Assembly: GCF_002917885.1 (NCBI RefSeq)
Contig: NZ_PQNY01000009.1
Span: 62,001 to 126,000, forward strand
Reading direction: 5' to 3'
From: Flavobacterium croceum DSM 17960
Lineage (GTDB): Bacteria; Bacteroidota; Bacteroidia; Flavobacteriales; Flavobacteriaceae
Length of the DNA: 64,000 nucleotides
Numbering within the stretch: the first letter of the stretch is position 1; every line of letters starts with the position of its first letter. The notes beneath the pieces are model-generated. The model was not told the DNA's origin and did no database searches. It was given only the letters and a program-made list of their open reading frames with translations. This document shows positions 27,178 through 36,748 of this stretch, in pieces. Position numbers and translations under genes: made by a program.

Positions 27178-29040
27178 TTAGTTTGTCAATTCATCAACAG
27201 TATCCAACTCAACTTTTAAATTATTGATAATAAACTCTTGTCTATCGGGAGTATTTTTACCCATATAAAATTCTAAAAGTGTTTCTATAGTGGTCGCTTT
27301 ATCAAGCATTACAGGGTCAAGACGAATACTCTCGCCAATAAAATGCTTAAACTCATCGGGAGAGATTTCTCCTAATCCTTTAAATCGAGTTATTTCGGGT
27401 TTTGGTTTTAGTTTTTCAATAGCATTTTTACGTTCTTCATCGCTGTAACAATAAATGGTTTCTTTTTTGTTTCGAACTCTAAACAAAGGCGTTTGTAAAA
27501 TAAACAAATGTCCTTCTTTTATCAATTCTGGGAAAAATTGCAAGAAAAAAGTAATTAACAACAAACGAATATGCATACCATCGACATCGGCATCGGTAGC
27601 AATTACAATATTGTTGTAACGTAAGTTTTCGTAGTCTTCTTCTATGTCGAGAGCGGCTTGAAGTAAATTAAATTCTTCATTTTCGTAGACAATTTTTTTT
27701 GTCATTCCGTAAGAATTTAACGGTTTACCTCGTAAACTAAAAACAGCTTGTGTATTTACATCACGACTTTTTGTAATAGAACCCGAAGCCGAATCTCCCT
27801 CGGTAATAAAAAGTGTACTTTCTAGACATCGTTCATTTTTACTATCGGTTAAGTGAATACGGCAATCACGCAACTTTTTGTTGTGCAAACTTGCTTTTTT
27901 GGCACGTTCTTTTGCCAGTTTTCTAATACCCGAAAGTTCTTTGCGTTCACGTTCTGCTTGAAGAATTTTTTTAAGCATTGCATCGGCAACTTCGGGATTT
28001 TTATGCAAAAAATTATCAAGCTTTGTCGAGATAAAATCATTTATAAAAGTTCTTACAGTTGGTCCATTTGGTCCGATATCTGTAGAGCCTAATTTGGTTT
28101 TGGTTTGCGACTCAAAAACAGGTTCTTCTACTTTGATAGACACGGCTGCAACTATTGATTTTCGTATATCTGAAGCTTCAAAACTCTTGTTGTAAAATTC
28201 TCTAATAGTTTTGACTACCGCCTCACGAAAAGCGTTTAAATGTGTTCCGCCTTGTGTAGTATTTTGCCCATTTACAAACGAGTGATATTCTTCGGAATAT
28301 TGTGATTTACTGTGTGTTAAGGCAAATTCAATATCTTCTCCTCGCAAATGAATAATCGGATATTGCATATCTTCTTCGGCAATGGTTTCTTGCAATAAAT
28401 CTTTCAAACCATTATCTGAAGCATATTTTTCGCCATTAAAATAAATAGTAAGACCTGTATTGAGGTAACAATAGTTTTTAAGCATTCGCACCACATATTC
28501 ATTGCGGTATTTGTAATTTTTAAAAATGGTATCGTCTGCTATAAAAGATACTTTTGTGCCTTTACGCTTGGTTGTTTCTTGAATATCTTCTTCAATAGTA
28601 AGATTTCCTTCGCTAAATTCGGCTGCTTTTTGTTGGTTGTCTCGAACACTTTCTACTCTAAAAAAGTTAGACAAAGCATTTACGGCCTTAGTACCCACAC
28701 CATTTAATCCAACCGATTTTTTAAAGGCTTTGCTATCATACTTTCCTCCTGTATTCATTTTAGAAACTACATCGACCACTTTGCCCAACGGAATGCCACG
28801 GCCGTAATCGCGCACAGTAACGAGTTTGTCTTTTATGGTAACCTCTATTACTTTACCAGCACCCATAACAAACTCATCTATACAGTTGTCTATCACTTCT
28901 TTAACAAGTATATAAATACCATCATCGGGCGAAGAACCGTCTCCTAATTTACCGATATACATACCTGGACGCATACGGATATGTTCTTTCCAATCGAGCG
29001 AGCGTATATTTTCTTCGTTGTACTGCGTAAGTTCGGCCAT
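27178..29040 (-). CDS. parE: DNA topoisomerase IV subunit B
   Basis: A 620-residue GHKL ATPase subunit of topoisomerase IV. The Bergerat fold has [11 protein letters not shown] near residue 52 and [11 protein letters not shown] near 115. The TOPRIM domain shows [11 protein letters not shown] near 415 and [10 protein letters not shown] near 490, which coordinate Mg at the cleavage centre. I chose ATG 29040 ([12 protein letters not shown]); a TTG at 29049 is three codons upstream. Operon order is parE, lipoprotein, parC. Confidence 0.95.
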   Translation of the reverse strand: MAELTQYNEENIRSLDWKEHIRMRPGMYIGKLGDGSSPDDGIYILVKEVIDNCIDEFVMGAGKVIEVTIKDKLVTVRDYGRGIPLGKVVDVVSKMNTGGKYDSKAFKKSVGLNGVGTKAVNALSNFFRVESVRDNQQKAAEFSEGNLTIEEDIQETTKRKGTKVSFIADDTIFKNYKYRNEYVVRMLKNYCYLNTGLTIYFNGEKYASDNGLKDLLQETIAEEDMQYPIIHLRGEDIEFALTHSKSQYSEEYHSFVNGQNTTQGGTHLNAFREAVVKTIREFYNKSFEASDIRKSIVAAVSIKVEEPVFESQTKTKLGSTDIGPNGPTVRTFINDFISTKLDNFLHKNPEVADAMLKKILQAERERKELSGIRKLAKERAKKASLHNKKLRDCRIHLTDSKNERCLESTLFITEGDSASGSITKSRDVNTQAVFSLRGKPLNSYGMTKKIVYENEEFNLLQAALDIEEDYENLRYNNIVIATDADVDGMHIRLLLITFFLQFFPELIKEGHLFILQTPLFRVRNKKETIYCYSDEERKNAIEKLKPKPEITRFKGLGEISPDEFKHFIGESIRLDPVMLDKATTIETLLEFYMGKNTPDRQEFIINNLKVELDTVDELTN

Positions 29041-29176
29041 TGTAAGCAATTTTAACGCATAAAAGTACGATTTTTTAGCGGATTAGTAAAACAAAAAACA
29101 GGAAGTTATTAAGAATGTTTTTGACAATTTTTAATTTGAATGAAAGCCCTAAAAAAGGAAATTAAGGATTTTAATT

Positions 29177-29848
29177 TTATTGATAATGACAGAAAATACC
29201 CGTATCCGATATAGTCCATAAAGCCGCTTTTTGATGAGCTGCTTTTAGGGCTTGATTAGCCCATGAATTGCAGGTATAAAATAAAGAATAATGCCCTTTG
29301 GCTTCATAAAAAGCATCATTAGTTCCATAAACACTTTTTGTAGGTATTAGTAGCGCTTTTTCTCTTTGGATTTGAAAAGAATCTTCAATATATAGTACTA
29401 ATTTTTCATAATCGTTTGTAGACATTACTACTTTTTTACAATTTTGATTTTCTTGCAACTTTTTGTAAAAAGTTGCGTGAATAGCCGTAGTATTAAAACC
29501 TGAAACCGCTTTAAGCGCTGTAGAAACTTTTAAATCTGCCCAAGTTGGAGTGTCTAAATAAAATCCTTTATCTCCCCAACCTAAACCTACATATTGCGCA
29601 GTAGTATCGGGTTGTTGGGTATGATTTATTGAAATAACTTCATTCCAATTTTTAATATTATTTTTTACAGGAACAACAATATCGGTATGTACACCATTAC
29701 TTTTTATATAAATTGTTACACCTTGATTGGGTTTGACACAATCACTATTTACCGTAATTTTTGAAATTAAGGTAACTATAGCAGCATAAGACACCAGAAA
29801 AAGAAGTAAATAACCAATTATTTTTAAAGATTTAAGTATATATTTCAT
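29177..29848 (-). CDS. TIGR02117 / DUF2459 family membrane-anchored protein
   Basis: A 223-residue protein with one N-terminal transmembrane helix (about 8-30) and a periplasmic DUF2459 (TIGR02117) domain. Recognised pieces are SNGVHTDIVVPVKN near residue 50, GWGDKGFYLDTPTW near 90, and the C-terminal YTCNSWANQALKAA segment with a Cys-Asn pair that resembles a papain-like peptidase or amidase site. The function is not established. It stands alone. Confidence 0.82.
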   Translation of the reverse strand: MKYILKSLKIIGYLLLFLVSYAAIVTLISKITVNSDCVKPNQGVTIYIKSNGVHTDIVVPVKNNIKNWNEVISINHTQQPDTTAQYVGLGWGDKGFYLDTPTWADLKVSTALKAVSGFNTTAIHATFYKKLQENQNCKKVVMSTNDYEKLVLYIEDSFQIQREKALLIPTKSVYGTNDAFYEAKGHYSLFYTCNSWANQALKAAHQKAALWTISDTGIFCHYQ

Positions 29849-29954
29849 TTCTAGATAAGTTAAAGGTTGTATGCGATTAATTATTATTCATTTATAAATT
29901 ATTTATAATAAAGTTATTGTTAGTGATGATAGACTGACATAAGCACTACAATTC

Positions 29955-30614
29955 TCATTTGAGAAAATAATAGGTTTCAAATTCAAATTCTTTCATGCGA
30001 AGTAATTTTCTAAAATCGGCACGCGTTGGTTTGAGCAAAACGTATGCTGTATCTTGTTGATTCATTACAATTTCTCTAGGTATGTGTAGTTGTTTTTCTA
30101 TCTTATTAGCATCTTTTAAAGTTCCTAATTGAAGGTATTTATTGTAAGTGGTGCTAAATGACAGTATATTTACTTGGTACAAATTATTTATTTCTCGGTT
30201 AAGAATAAGAGATGATTTATACACCTTTACTATTTCGTTGTCTGCAAATGAAAAAAGTGTATCATTTGTACTTGTTTTCCAATAAATAGAATCATTCTTT
30301 ATTGATGCTTCATGTTTTTTACCTGTTTCTTTTTCAATAACATATCCGCTCTCGTAGCGCAAATTTAAACTATCCAATGTAGTGCGTTTTTCAAAAAAAT
30401 CTTCGGTAATTTTTCTTAAAATACATTTTGATTTTACTATAATAGATTCATTAAAATTGAGAGAAAACTTTCCTTGAAACTTCAATGGAATTTCATTTAC
30501 AACATCTACATTTTGTGGTTGTGGTTGATTAAAATAAATAAATGTATTCTCTAGAGCAGAATCTTTACAAGAATACACAAAGAATAATACCAAAACGATG
30601 AAAACTTTTTTCAT
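29955..30614 (-). CDS. hypothetical lipoprotein
   Basis: A 219-residue putative lipoprotein (signal ending FFVYSCKDS, Cys 16). The rest is rich in beta-strand-forming residues with many Lys/Glu and no motif I recognise. It lies downstream of ychF but is separated from it by a perfect terminator hairpin, so it is probably expressed separately. Confidence 0.65.
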   Translation of the reverse strand: MKKVFIVLVLFFVYSCKDSALENTFIYFNQPQPQNVDVVNEIPLKFQGKFSLNFNESIIVKSKCILRKITEDFFEKRTTLDSLNLRYESGYVIEKETGKKHEASIKNDSIYWKTSTNDTLFSFADNEIVKVYKSSLILNREINNLYQVNILSFSTTYNKYLQLGTLKDANKIEKQLHIPREIVMNQQDTAYVLLKPTRADFRKLLRMKEFEFETYYFLK

Positions 30615-30658
30615 ATATAAAAATTTAAGACATTTTTAACATTTTCAAAAGTTGTGCC

Positions 30659-30692
30659 AAAAAAGCCGCAAAATCTCTTTTGCGGCTTTTTT
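30659..30692 (-). terminator. terminator after ychF
   Basis: A 15-bp perfect inverted repeat (AAAAAAGCCGCAAAA and its complement) with a 4-base loop, ending in Ts on the minus strand, about 33 bases past the ychF stop. Confidence 0.85.
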
Positions 30693-30724
30693 CTATGTCT
30701 TATTAATTTTTTGTTTTCTAAAAA

Positions 30725-31819
30725 TTATACGTTGAATCGGAAGTGCATTACATCGCCATCTTTTACAATATATTCTTTTCCTTCTACTCTAAGTTTTCCA
30801 GCTTCTTTTACTTTAGCCTCGCTACCATAATGTGAAAAATCTTCATACGAAATTACTTCTGCACGAATAAATCCTTTTTCAAAATCGGTATGAATAACTC
30901 CCGCTGCTTTTGGTGCGGTATCACCTACATTTATTGTCCAAGCACGAACTTCTTTTACACCAGCCGTAAAATAGGTTTGCAATTTTAATAACTTGTATGC
31001 TGCTCTAATTAATACGGCAGATCCAGGCTCATTTAATCCTAAATCTTCAAGAAAAACCTGACGTTCTTCATAGCTTTCCAATTCATTTATATCGGCTTCT
31101 GCACCTACAGAAAGTACTATAACTTCAGCTTCTTCATCTTTAACAAGTTCACGAACTTGGTCTACATATTTGTTACCATTTACTGCCGATGCTTCATCTA
31201 CATTGCATACATACAACACGGGTTTGGTTGTAATAAGCTGAAAACTTTCCATAAGTTCTTGCTCATCTTGATTTTGTGGAAGTACAGTACGAGCAGATTT
31301 TGCCTGCATTAAAGCATCTTTAATTCTATCTAAAAGGGCTTTTTCTGCTTGAGCTTCTTTATTGCCTGTTTTGGCAGCACGATTTACTTTTTCCAATCGT
31401 TTTTCAACCGTTTCTAAGTCTTTTAATTGCAACTCAATATCTATAGTTTCTTTATCGCGAATTGGATTTACATTTCCATCAACGTGAACAATATTATCAT
31501 TATCAAAACAACGTAAAACATGAATAATTGCGTTACATTCTCTAATATTTCCAAGAAATTGATTTCCTAAACCTTCGCCTTTACTTGCTCCTTTTACCAA
31601 ACCTGCAATATCTACAATATCTACGGTAGCCATTTGAACTCTTTCGGGTTTAACCAATTCTTCTAAGCGAACAATTCTAGGATCGGGAACATTTACTACA
31701 CCTATATTGGGCTCTATAGTACAAAACGGAAAGTTAGCGCTTTGTGCTTTGGCATTTGACAAACAATTAAATAGTGTTGATTTTCCTACATTGGGCAATC
31801 CTACAATTCCTGCTTTCAT
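30725..31819 (-). CDS. ychF: redox-regulated ATPase YchF (Obg family)
   Basis: A 364-residue Obg/OLA1-type P-loop protein that binds ATP in preference to GTP and associates with ribosomes and the oxidative-stress response. G1 is GLPNVGKST at residues 7-15, followed by [12 protein letters not shown], the [10 protein letters not shown] switch and the altered G4 motif NVDE (not NKxD) near residue 204, which underlies ATP preference. The C-terminal TGS-like domain is present. A TATCTTTG box lies just upstream. Confidence 0.95.
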   Translation of the reverse strand: MKAGIVGLPNVGKSTLFNCLSNAKAQSANFPFCTIEPNIGVVNVPDPRIVRLEELVKPERVQMATVDIVDIAGLVKGASKGEGLGNQFLGNIRECNAIIHVLRCFDNDNIVHVDGNVNPIRDKETIDIELQLKDLETVEKRLEKVNRAAKTGNKEAQAEKALLDRIKDALMQAKSARTVLPQNQDEQELMESFQLITTKPVLYVCNVDEASAVNGNKYVDQVRELVKDEEAEVIVLSVGAEADINELESYEERQVFLEDLGLNEPGSAVLIRAAYKLLKLQTYFTAGVKEVRAWTINVGDTAPKAAGVIHTDFEKGFIRAEVISYEDFSHYGSEAKVKEAGKLRVEGKEYIVKDGDVMHFRFNV

Positions 31820-31840
31820 TATATTTTATTTTTTGGTGTG

Positions 31841-31848
31841 CAAAGATA
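31841..31848 (-). promoter_or_regulatory. Bacteroidota -7 box for ychF
   Basis: On the minus strand this reads TATCTTTG, matching TAnnTTTG, 21 bases upstream of the ychF start codon. The -33 element is not obvious. Confidence 0.45.
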
Positions 31849-31874
31849 GTTTTTATAAGCGAAAATAGAAAATG

Positions 31875-33038
31875 CTATTTTCCTAACTCCGATAGCTTTT
31901 GAATTATTGATAATTCTTCATCTGTTGCAGTAAGTCCAGAAATATCCCAGTAATTTGTAAGTATATGATTGGGAACGTTATACAAGGTTTTTCCTTTAAA
32001 AATTTCATTGTCTTTGTAGGTAAAATGCTTGGTAGAAAAGGCTGTTGTAACCATGGTATTACTTACTTCAACAACACGAGGCACTTTGTTTATTTTTCTT
32101 TTAAGTTTGATTTCTTCTCTCGAAGAAAAAAAATAATATTGATTATCATCTATTTTATAAATTGTTTTAAAACTAGATTTTTCAATTTCTTTGGGGTTTA
32201 AATGAGGTCTGTCTGATAATTTAGCAAGCATTTGATCGGATAATACCGAACTCACTTCTACAATAAGCTTTTTTTTATAATCATAAACAATGTAATAATG
32301 GTCGTAAAGCCCTACAGCATTATCTGTAGGAATTATTTGCATTATATAGTATGAATGGGTTTTGGAATATGATTTTATAATAAATTCAAAATCTTTTTTG
32401 GCACTAGTTGTTAGAAGAAATTCTAAATATTTAAAGTTGTAATAATTTTCAGAAATATTATCCAAATTATATCCTACAGCGTCATCTCCAACAAACTCAT
32501 CTTTAAGACCATACGACCTATTTTGTTCAATTAAAATATCTGTTCTGGCTATGTTGGGGTTACCTGTGAGTTGAAAATTTAATAAACCGTCATTAAAATA
32601 AGCGTACTTATCATCTAGTTTTAAAAACTCTCTTTCATAAACCTTTAAACGAGCAGGCATCGTAAAATGAGCTATCGAATTATCAATAAGCATTTTAAGT
32701 ATTTTTTGCGGATGCTGTTTCGTTATAATAATTTCATCAAGTTCTTTTGTGTTTTTCTTTAGTAATATTGTGTTGTTATCTTTTAAAAAACTTGCTCGAA
32801 CGGTATTTGTTTCATAGGTAGCATGTGTAATTTTTAAAGCAGATTCACCTTTTATAGAAATAGTAACTTCTCCAAGCTTATTACTCAAATAAAATTGCTT
32901 GGTTTTCAAAACGGTTACGGTAGCATCTTGTACAGGAAGCTTAGTTTCAGCATCTAGAATAACCAATGTTTTCTGTAAATTTTGACTAAAAATACAGCTT
33001 GTACTAAATACAAATAATAACGATAATATTAACTTCAT
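31875..33038 (-). CDS. exported protein with carboxypeptidase-like regulatory domain
   Basis: A 387-residue exported protein. The signal peptide ends near residue 18 (SCIFSQ). Residues about 22-90 form a CarboxypepD_reg-like beta-sandwich (VILDAETKLPVQDATVTVL, then ISIKGESALKITHATYETN), the domain used by outer-membrane receptors. The remaining 300 residues are a DUF-type region with DDKYAYFNDGLLNFQLTG. No TonB box or barrel is present. Likely an outer-membrane-associated or periplasmic protein of unknown function. Confidence 0.78.
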   Translation of the reverse strand: MKLILSLLFVFSTSCIFSQNLQKTLVILDAETKLPVQDATVTVLKTKQFYLSNKLGEVTISIKGESALKITHATYETNTVRASFLKDNNTILLKKNTKELDEIIITKQHPQKILKMLIDNSIAHFTMPARLKVYEREFLKLDDKYAYFNDGLLNFQLTGNPNIARTDILIEQNRSYGLKDEFVGDDAVGYNLDNISENYYNFKYLEFLLTTSAKKDFEFIIKSYSKTHSYYIMQIIPTDNAVGLYDHYYIVYDYKKKLIVEVSSVLSDQMLAKLSDRPHLNPKEIEKSSFKTIYKIDDNQYYFFSSREEIKLKRKINKVPRVVEVSNTMVTTAFSTKHFTYKDNEIFKGKTLYNVPNHILTNYWDISGLTATDEELSIIQKLSELGK

Positions 33039-33122
33039 ACAAAATGTGTATACACAAATTTATAAAATTTAAGTTATGCGTAACAACATTATTAAGTATA
33101 TAATGTATAAAGATTTAATAAA

Positions 33123-33153
33123 TTGTCAATTCTGTAAAAATTAATTACATTTG
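33123..33153 (+). promoter_or_regulatory. Bacteroidota promoter of the oxygenase gene
   Basis: TTG at 33123-33125, a 20-base spacer, then TACATTTG at 33146-33153. This is a full match to the phylum consensus TTG-N(19-21)-TAnnTTTG and the best one in the window. The ATG of the downstream gene is at 33193. Confidence 0.7.
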
Positions 33154-33192
33154 TAATACATTATTAATAGTTAAATCTAATAAAGTTTAAGT

Positions 33193-34146
33193 ATGCAACA
33201 AATTCCAAGTGTTGACTTACGTGATTTCCTGTCGGACGACCCGACACGTAAACAAAAATTTGTAAATGAAATCGGAAAAGCTTATGAAGAAATTGGTTTT
33301 GTAGCTCTAAAAGGGCACTTTTTGGATAACCAATTGGTAGAAAATTTATATACAGAAGTACGTAACTTTTTTAATCTTCCTTTAGAAACAAAATCAAAAT
33401 ATGAAATTCCAGGAATTGGCGGGCAAAGAGGCTATGTTTCTTTTGGTAAAGAGCATGCAAAAGGTCGTTCTGCTGGAGATTTAAAAGAGTTTTGGCACTT
33501 TGGTCAATATGTTTCTGAAAATTCAAAATGGGCAAACGAATACCCTAATAATGTAGAAGTATCAGAACTGCCAAACTTTAATAAAGTAGGTGAAGAAGCA
33601 TACAAAATGCTCGAAAAAACAGGTAAATATGTACTTAGAGCTCTAGCCTTACATATTGGTTTAGATGAGTTTTATTTTGACAACTTTATCAAAGATGGAA
33701 ATAGTATTTTAAGACCTATTCACTACCCTCCTATTACCGACGAACCAAAAGATGGCGCTGTACGTGCTGCTGCACATGGCGATATCAATTTGATTACACT
33801 TCTTATGGGAGCGCAAGGAAAAGGATTGCAAGTACAAAATCACGACGGGCAATGGATTGATGCTATGGCACAACCTGATGAATTAATGATAAATGTTGGT
33901 GATATGCTATCTAGACATACCAACAATAAATTAAAATCAACCATACATCAAGTTGTAAATCCTCCAAGAGAACTGTGGGGCACTTCAAGATATTCTATTC
34001 CTTTCTTTATGCACCCTGTAAGTGATATGCGCTTGGATTGTTTACCTCAATGTATTGATCAAGACAACCCAAAACGATTTGACGATATTAGTGCAGGAGA
34101 ATTTTTACACGAAAGACTTGTAGAATTAGGACTCATAAAAAAATAA
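33193..34146 (+). CDS. isopenicillin N synthase-like 2OG-Fe(II) oxygenase
   Basis: A 317-residue non-heme iron dioxygenase of the IPNS/2-oxoglutarate superfamily. An N-terminal DIOX_N part (about 5-110, AYEEIGFVALKGH) is followed by the double-stranded beta helix. The HxD...H iron triad is visible: HGD near residue 195 and the histidine in STIHQV near 255. RYSIPFF near 267 supplies the RxS that binds the co-substrate carboxylate. Despite the family name there is no beta-lactam gene cluster here; the substrate is unknown. It has its own promoter and terminator. Confidence 0.9.
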   Translation: MQQIPSVDLRDFLSDDPTRKQKFVNEIGKAYEEIGFVALKGHFLDNQLVENLYTEVRNFFNLPLETKSKYEIPGIGGQRGYVSFGKEHAKGRSAGDLKEFWHFGQYVSENSKWANEYPNNVEVSELPNFNKVGEEAYKMLEKTGKYVLRALALHIGLDEFYFDNFIKDGNSILRPIHYPPITDEPKDGAVRAAAHGDINLITLLMGAQGKGLQVQNHDGQWIDAMAQPDELMINVGDMLSRHTNNKLKSTIHQVVNPPRELWGTSRYSIPFFMHPVSDMRLDCLPQCIDQDNPKRFDDISAGEFLHERLVELGLIKK

Positions 34147-34173
34147 ATTAGAATAATTTTTCCTTATAAAATT

Positions 34174-34207
34174 CCAAATTCCAACTATTTATGGAGTTTG
34201 GTTTTTT
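34174..34207 (+). terminator. terminator after the oxygenase gene
   Basis: CCAAATTCCA pairs with TGGAGTTTGG (one G-T pair) around an 8-base loop, followed by six Ts, 27 bases past the stop codon. Confidence 0.7.
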
Positions 34208-34239
34208 ACTTTTGGGAATTGGTAAATAATTAGTGCACT

Positions 34240-34572
34240 ATGGATTTACAAGAACAATTAAAAAAACTATTTCCAGATCATGAACCCTCTCTTGAACCTG
34301 AAGAAATAGCCCACGAAGAACATATTTTATATATGCAAAAAGAACCTCTATTGTGCAAATATGAAAAAAGAAAAGGAAAACCCACTACAATAATATCGGG
34401 TTATGAAGGAGAAGAAAATGACTTTAAACTATTAGCCAAAGATATTAAAAACAAACTTGCTGTTGGAGGCACTTTTAAAGATAACGAAATTATAATACAA
34501 GGCGATTATCGAGATAAAATAATGAAAATTTTACAAGATAAAGGCTTTAAAACCAAACGAGTTGGCGGATAA
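34240..34572 (+). CDS. SUI1/eIF1-like translation factor (YciH type)
   Basis: A 110-residue protein with a SUI1 domain over about residues 40-108: RKGKPTTIISGYEG, then KLAVGGTFKDNEIIIQGDY and the closing KGFKTKRVGG. It is the bacterial homologue of eukaryotic eIF1. In E. coli, YciH affects start-site fidelity. A possible -7 box TACTTTTG (34207-34214) precedes it. Likely expressed as a single gene or with the phosphorylase. Confidence 0.92.
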   Translation: MDLQEQLKKLFPDHEPSLEPEEIAHEEHILYMQKEPLLCKYEKRKGKPTTIISGYEGEENDFKLLAKDIKNKLAVGGTFKDNEIIIQGDYRDKIMKILQDKGFKTKRVGG

Positions 34573-34633
34573 ATTTTAAAATAAATTCGAATCGTAACTC
34601 ACTTTAAAATAATAAAATTAAATAAAAAATAAT

Positions 34634-35500
34634 ATGATTGCATCATCAGAACTTATACTAAATCCAGACGGTAGCGTATATCACTTAAATTTAAAACCAG
34701 AACATATAGCAAAAGATATTCTTTTTGTAGGTGATCAAAATAGAGTAGAAAAAATTACAAACCATTTCGAAAAAATTGAGTTTTCTCAACAAAAAAGAGA
34801 GTTTAAAACACAAACAGGTTATTACAAAGGAAAACGAATTACGGTAATGTCTTCTGGTATTGGTCCAGATAATATCGATATTGTAATGAACGAGCTCGAT
34901 GCTTTGGTAAATATTGATTTAAAAACCCGAGAAGTAAAAGAAGAACTTACGTCACTAAATATTATTCGCATTGGAACCTCAGGCTCGTTACAAGCCGATA
35001 TTCCTTGTGATAGCATTGTATTAAGTCAATACGGTTTAGGTTTAGACAATATGCTTCGCTCTTATTTAATCGATGATATTTCGGAAAAAGAAATCGAAGA
35101 AGCCTTTATAAAACAAACCCAATGGGATATGAAAAAAGGTCGTCCGTATGTGATAAAAGGTAGCGAAATACTCGAAAAAAGAATGGAAAGCGAAACCATT
35201 TTTAAAGGATTTACTGGAACTGCAGGTGGCTTTTATGGCCCTCAAGGAAGAGTATTACGCTTAGGGATTCAAGATCCTGAATTGAACAGCAAAATGGATA
35301 GTTTTGAATTTGAAGGTATTAAAATGACCAATCTAGAAATGGAAACGGGTGCGATATATGGTTTGGGTAAACTTTTAGGTCACGAATGTTTATCTCTAAA
35401 TGCCATTATAGCCAACCGTGCAACTGGAACTTTTAGTGATGATCCATACAAAGCTGTAGACGCATTGATTGAATATGCTTTGGATAAGTTAGCCGAATAG
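34634..35500 (+). CDS. nucleoside phosphorylase (uridine phosphorylase-like)
   Basis: A 288-residue member of the purine/uridine phosphorylase (NP-I) family, cleaving nucleosides with phosphate to free base and ribose 1-phosphate. IRIGTSGSLQADIP near residue 110 is the phosphate/ribose site and NLEMETGAIYGL near 235 carries the characteristic EMET nucleoside-binding segment. The base specificity cannot be set from sequence alone. It follows the SUI1 gene by 61 bases on the same strand. Confidence 0.9.
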   Translation: MIASSELILNPDGSVYHLNLKPEHIAKDILFVGDQNRVEKITNHFEKIEFSQQKREFKTQTGYYKGKRITVMSSGIGPDNIDIVMNELDALVNIDLKTREVKEELTSLNIIRIGTSGSLQADIPCDSIVLSQYGLGLDNMLRSYLIDDISEKEIEEAFIKQTQWDMKKGRPYVIKGSEILEKRMESETIFKGFTGTAGGFYGPQGRVLRLGIQDPELNSKMDSFEFEGIKMTNLEMETGAIYGLGKLLGHECLSLNAIIANRATGTFSDDPYKAVDALIEYALDKLAE

Positions 35501-35537
35501 ATTAACAATTTAAAAGTTAAGATTTTAAAAGTTAAAA

Positions 35538-35753
35538 ATGGAAAATGAATTATGTTGTAACACTATGAAATATCATTCAGAATTTAAATGTGATATTCAT
35601 AAAGATGATTTCGATTGTCCAGACAAAATTATATATTCCACTAAAAAAAATAAAGAATTTGGAATAATAATTCATGATGGAGGAACTTCATTTATTAAAA
35701 TAAAATTTTGCCCTTGGTGTGGAAAAAAATTAAAAAATAAATCCAATGTATAA
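35538..35753 (+). CDS. small cysteine-rich protein (probable zinc ribbon)
   Basis: A 71-residue protein with seven cysteines: LCC near the N-terminus, KCDIH, DCPDK, and a C-terminal FCPWCGKKL zinc-ribbon half. The pattern resembles small DUF6980-type proteins. The start ATG at 35538 is supported by an AT-rich leader. The function is unknown; zinc or nucleic-acid binding is inferred from the cysteines. Confidence 0.7.
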   Translation: MENELCCNTMKYHSEFKCDIHKDDFDCPDKIIYSTKKNKEFGIIIHDGGTSFIKIKFCPWCGKKLKNKSNV

Positions 35754-35783
35754 TTTAATGTCTTAAATTAATAATTAAGATTT

Positions 35784-36164
35784 ATGAACTTCAGATTTGC
35801 TAGACATACCAACAATTTAGAACAACTTAAATTCTTTTATATTGATATTTTAGGTTTAAATTTACTTGGTAGTTTTGAAAATCACGATGGTTATGACGGC
35901 ATATTTATTGGTAAACGCAATGAAAATTGGCATTTAGAATTTACAAAATCAGACGAAATTGTTCCTTTTAATTTTGGAGAAGAAGACATTTTAATTTTTT
36001 ATCCCAACACCAAATTAGAATTTGATTTGATACACGATAAAATACTCGCAAACAAAATTGAATTTATAGAAGCCAAAAATCCCTATTGGAATGAAAATGG
36101 TAAAATGATTCTTGATCCTGATGGATATCGACTAATTATTTCAGATAAAAAAATCAATACATAA
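35784..36164 (+). CDS. VOC (glyoxalase-like) superfamily protein
   Basis: A 126-residue protein spanning one vicinal-oxygen-chelate unit: RHTNNLEQLKFFYIDILGL at the start and a final MILDPDGYRLIISD, both typical of the fold. The residues needed for a glyoxalase I active site are not clearly conserved, so the metal and reaction are unknown. It lies 7 bases before a GNAT acetyltransferase gene, so the two are probably co-transcribed. Confidence 0.85.
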   Translation: MNFRFARHTNNLEQLKFFYIDILGLNLLGSFENHDGYDGIFIGKRNENWHLEFTKSDEIVPFNFGEEDILIFYPNTKLEFDLIHDKILANKIEFIEAKNPYWNENGKMILDPDGYRLIISDKKINT

Positions 36165-36171
36165 AATAAAT

Positions 36172-36702
36172 ATGGACTTAGTACTAGAAACACCAAGATT
36201 AATACTTAGAGAAATGCGTCATGAAGATGCAGAAGCATTATTTGAAATGGATTCCAATCCTAATGTTCATACGTATTTATGGCAAAAACCATGTGTTGAA
36301 ATTCAAGAAGTGTATGATTATATTGAAATGGTTCAAAAACAATATCAAGAACGAGGAATTGGACGATTTTCAACTATTTTAAAAGAAACAGGAGAACTCA
36401 TTGGCTGGACAGGAATTAAATTTGTAAATGACCATGTAGAAAACGGAAATACTAATTTTTATGATTACGGCTATCGATTAAACGAGAAATTTTGGAATAA
36501 AGGTTATGCTACAGAAGCTAGCAAAGCGTGGTTGAAATACGGATTTAACACTATGAAAATCAAAACTATGAACGCTTATACGCATGCGCAAAACGGAGCA
36601 TCGAATCATGTTTTACAAAAAGTAGGTTTTCAGTTTATAGAAGATTATCCCGATACTCATGGAGTAACTTGGAAATGGTGGCAATTACATCATGATATAT
36701 AA
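36172..36702 (+). CDS. GNAT N-acetyltransferase (RimJ/RimL-like)
   Basis: A 176-residue acetyl-CoA-dependent acetyltransferase. It begins LETPRLILREMRHEDAEALF, the standard opening of the RimJ/RimL-type group. The acetyl-CoA-binding segment is YRLNEKFWNKGYATEASKAW near residue 105, and HAQNGASNHVLQKVGF is the closing motif. The acceptor (ribosomal protein or small molecule) cannot be told. Probably co-transcribed with the VOC gene. Confidence 0.9.
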   Translation: MDLVLETPRLILREMRHEDAEALFEMDSNPNVHTYLWQKPCVEIQEVYDYIEMVQKQYQERGIGRFSTILKETGELIGWTGIKFVNDHVENGNTNFYDYGYRLNEKFWNKGYATEASKAWLKYGFNTMKIKTMNAYTHAQNGASNHVLQKVGFQFIEDYPDTHGVTWKWWQLHHDI

Positions 36703-36748
36703 ACTATGATGTAAAAAAATTCTAGAAGTATAATACATTTTTTATTCA

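Noticed and set aside
33193..34146. Beta-lactam (isopenicillin N) biosynthesis gene
   Set aside because: Only the broad oxygenase family matches; no ACV synthetase or acyltransferase is present, and the neighbours are housekeeping genes.
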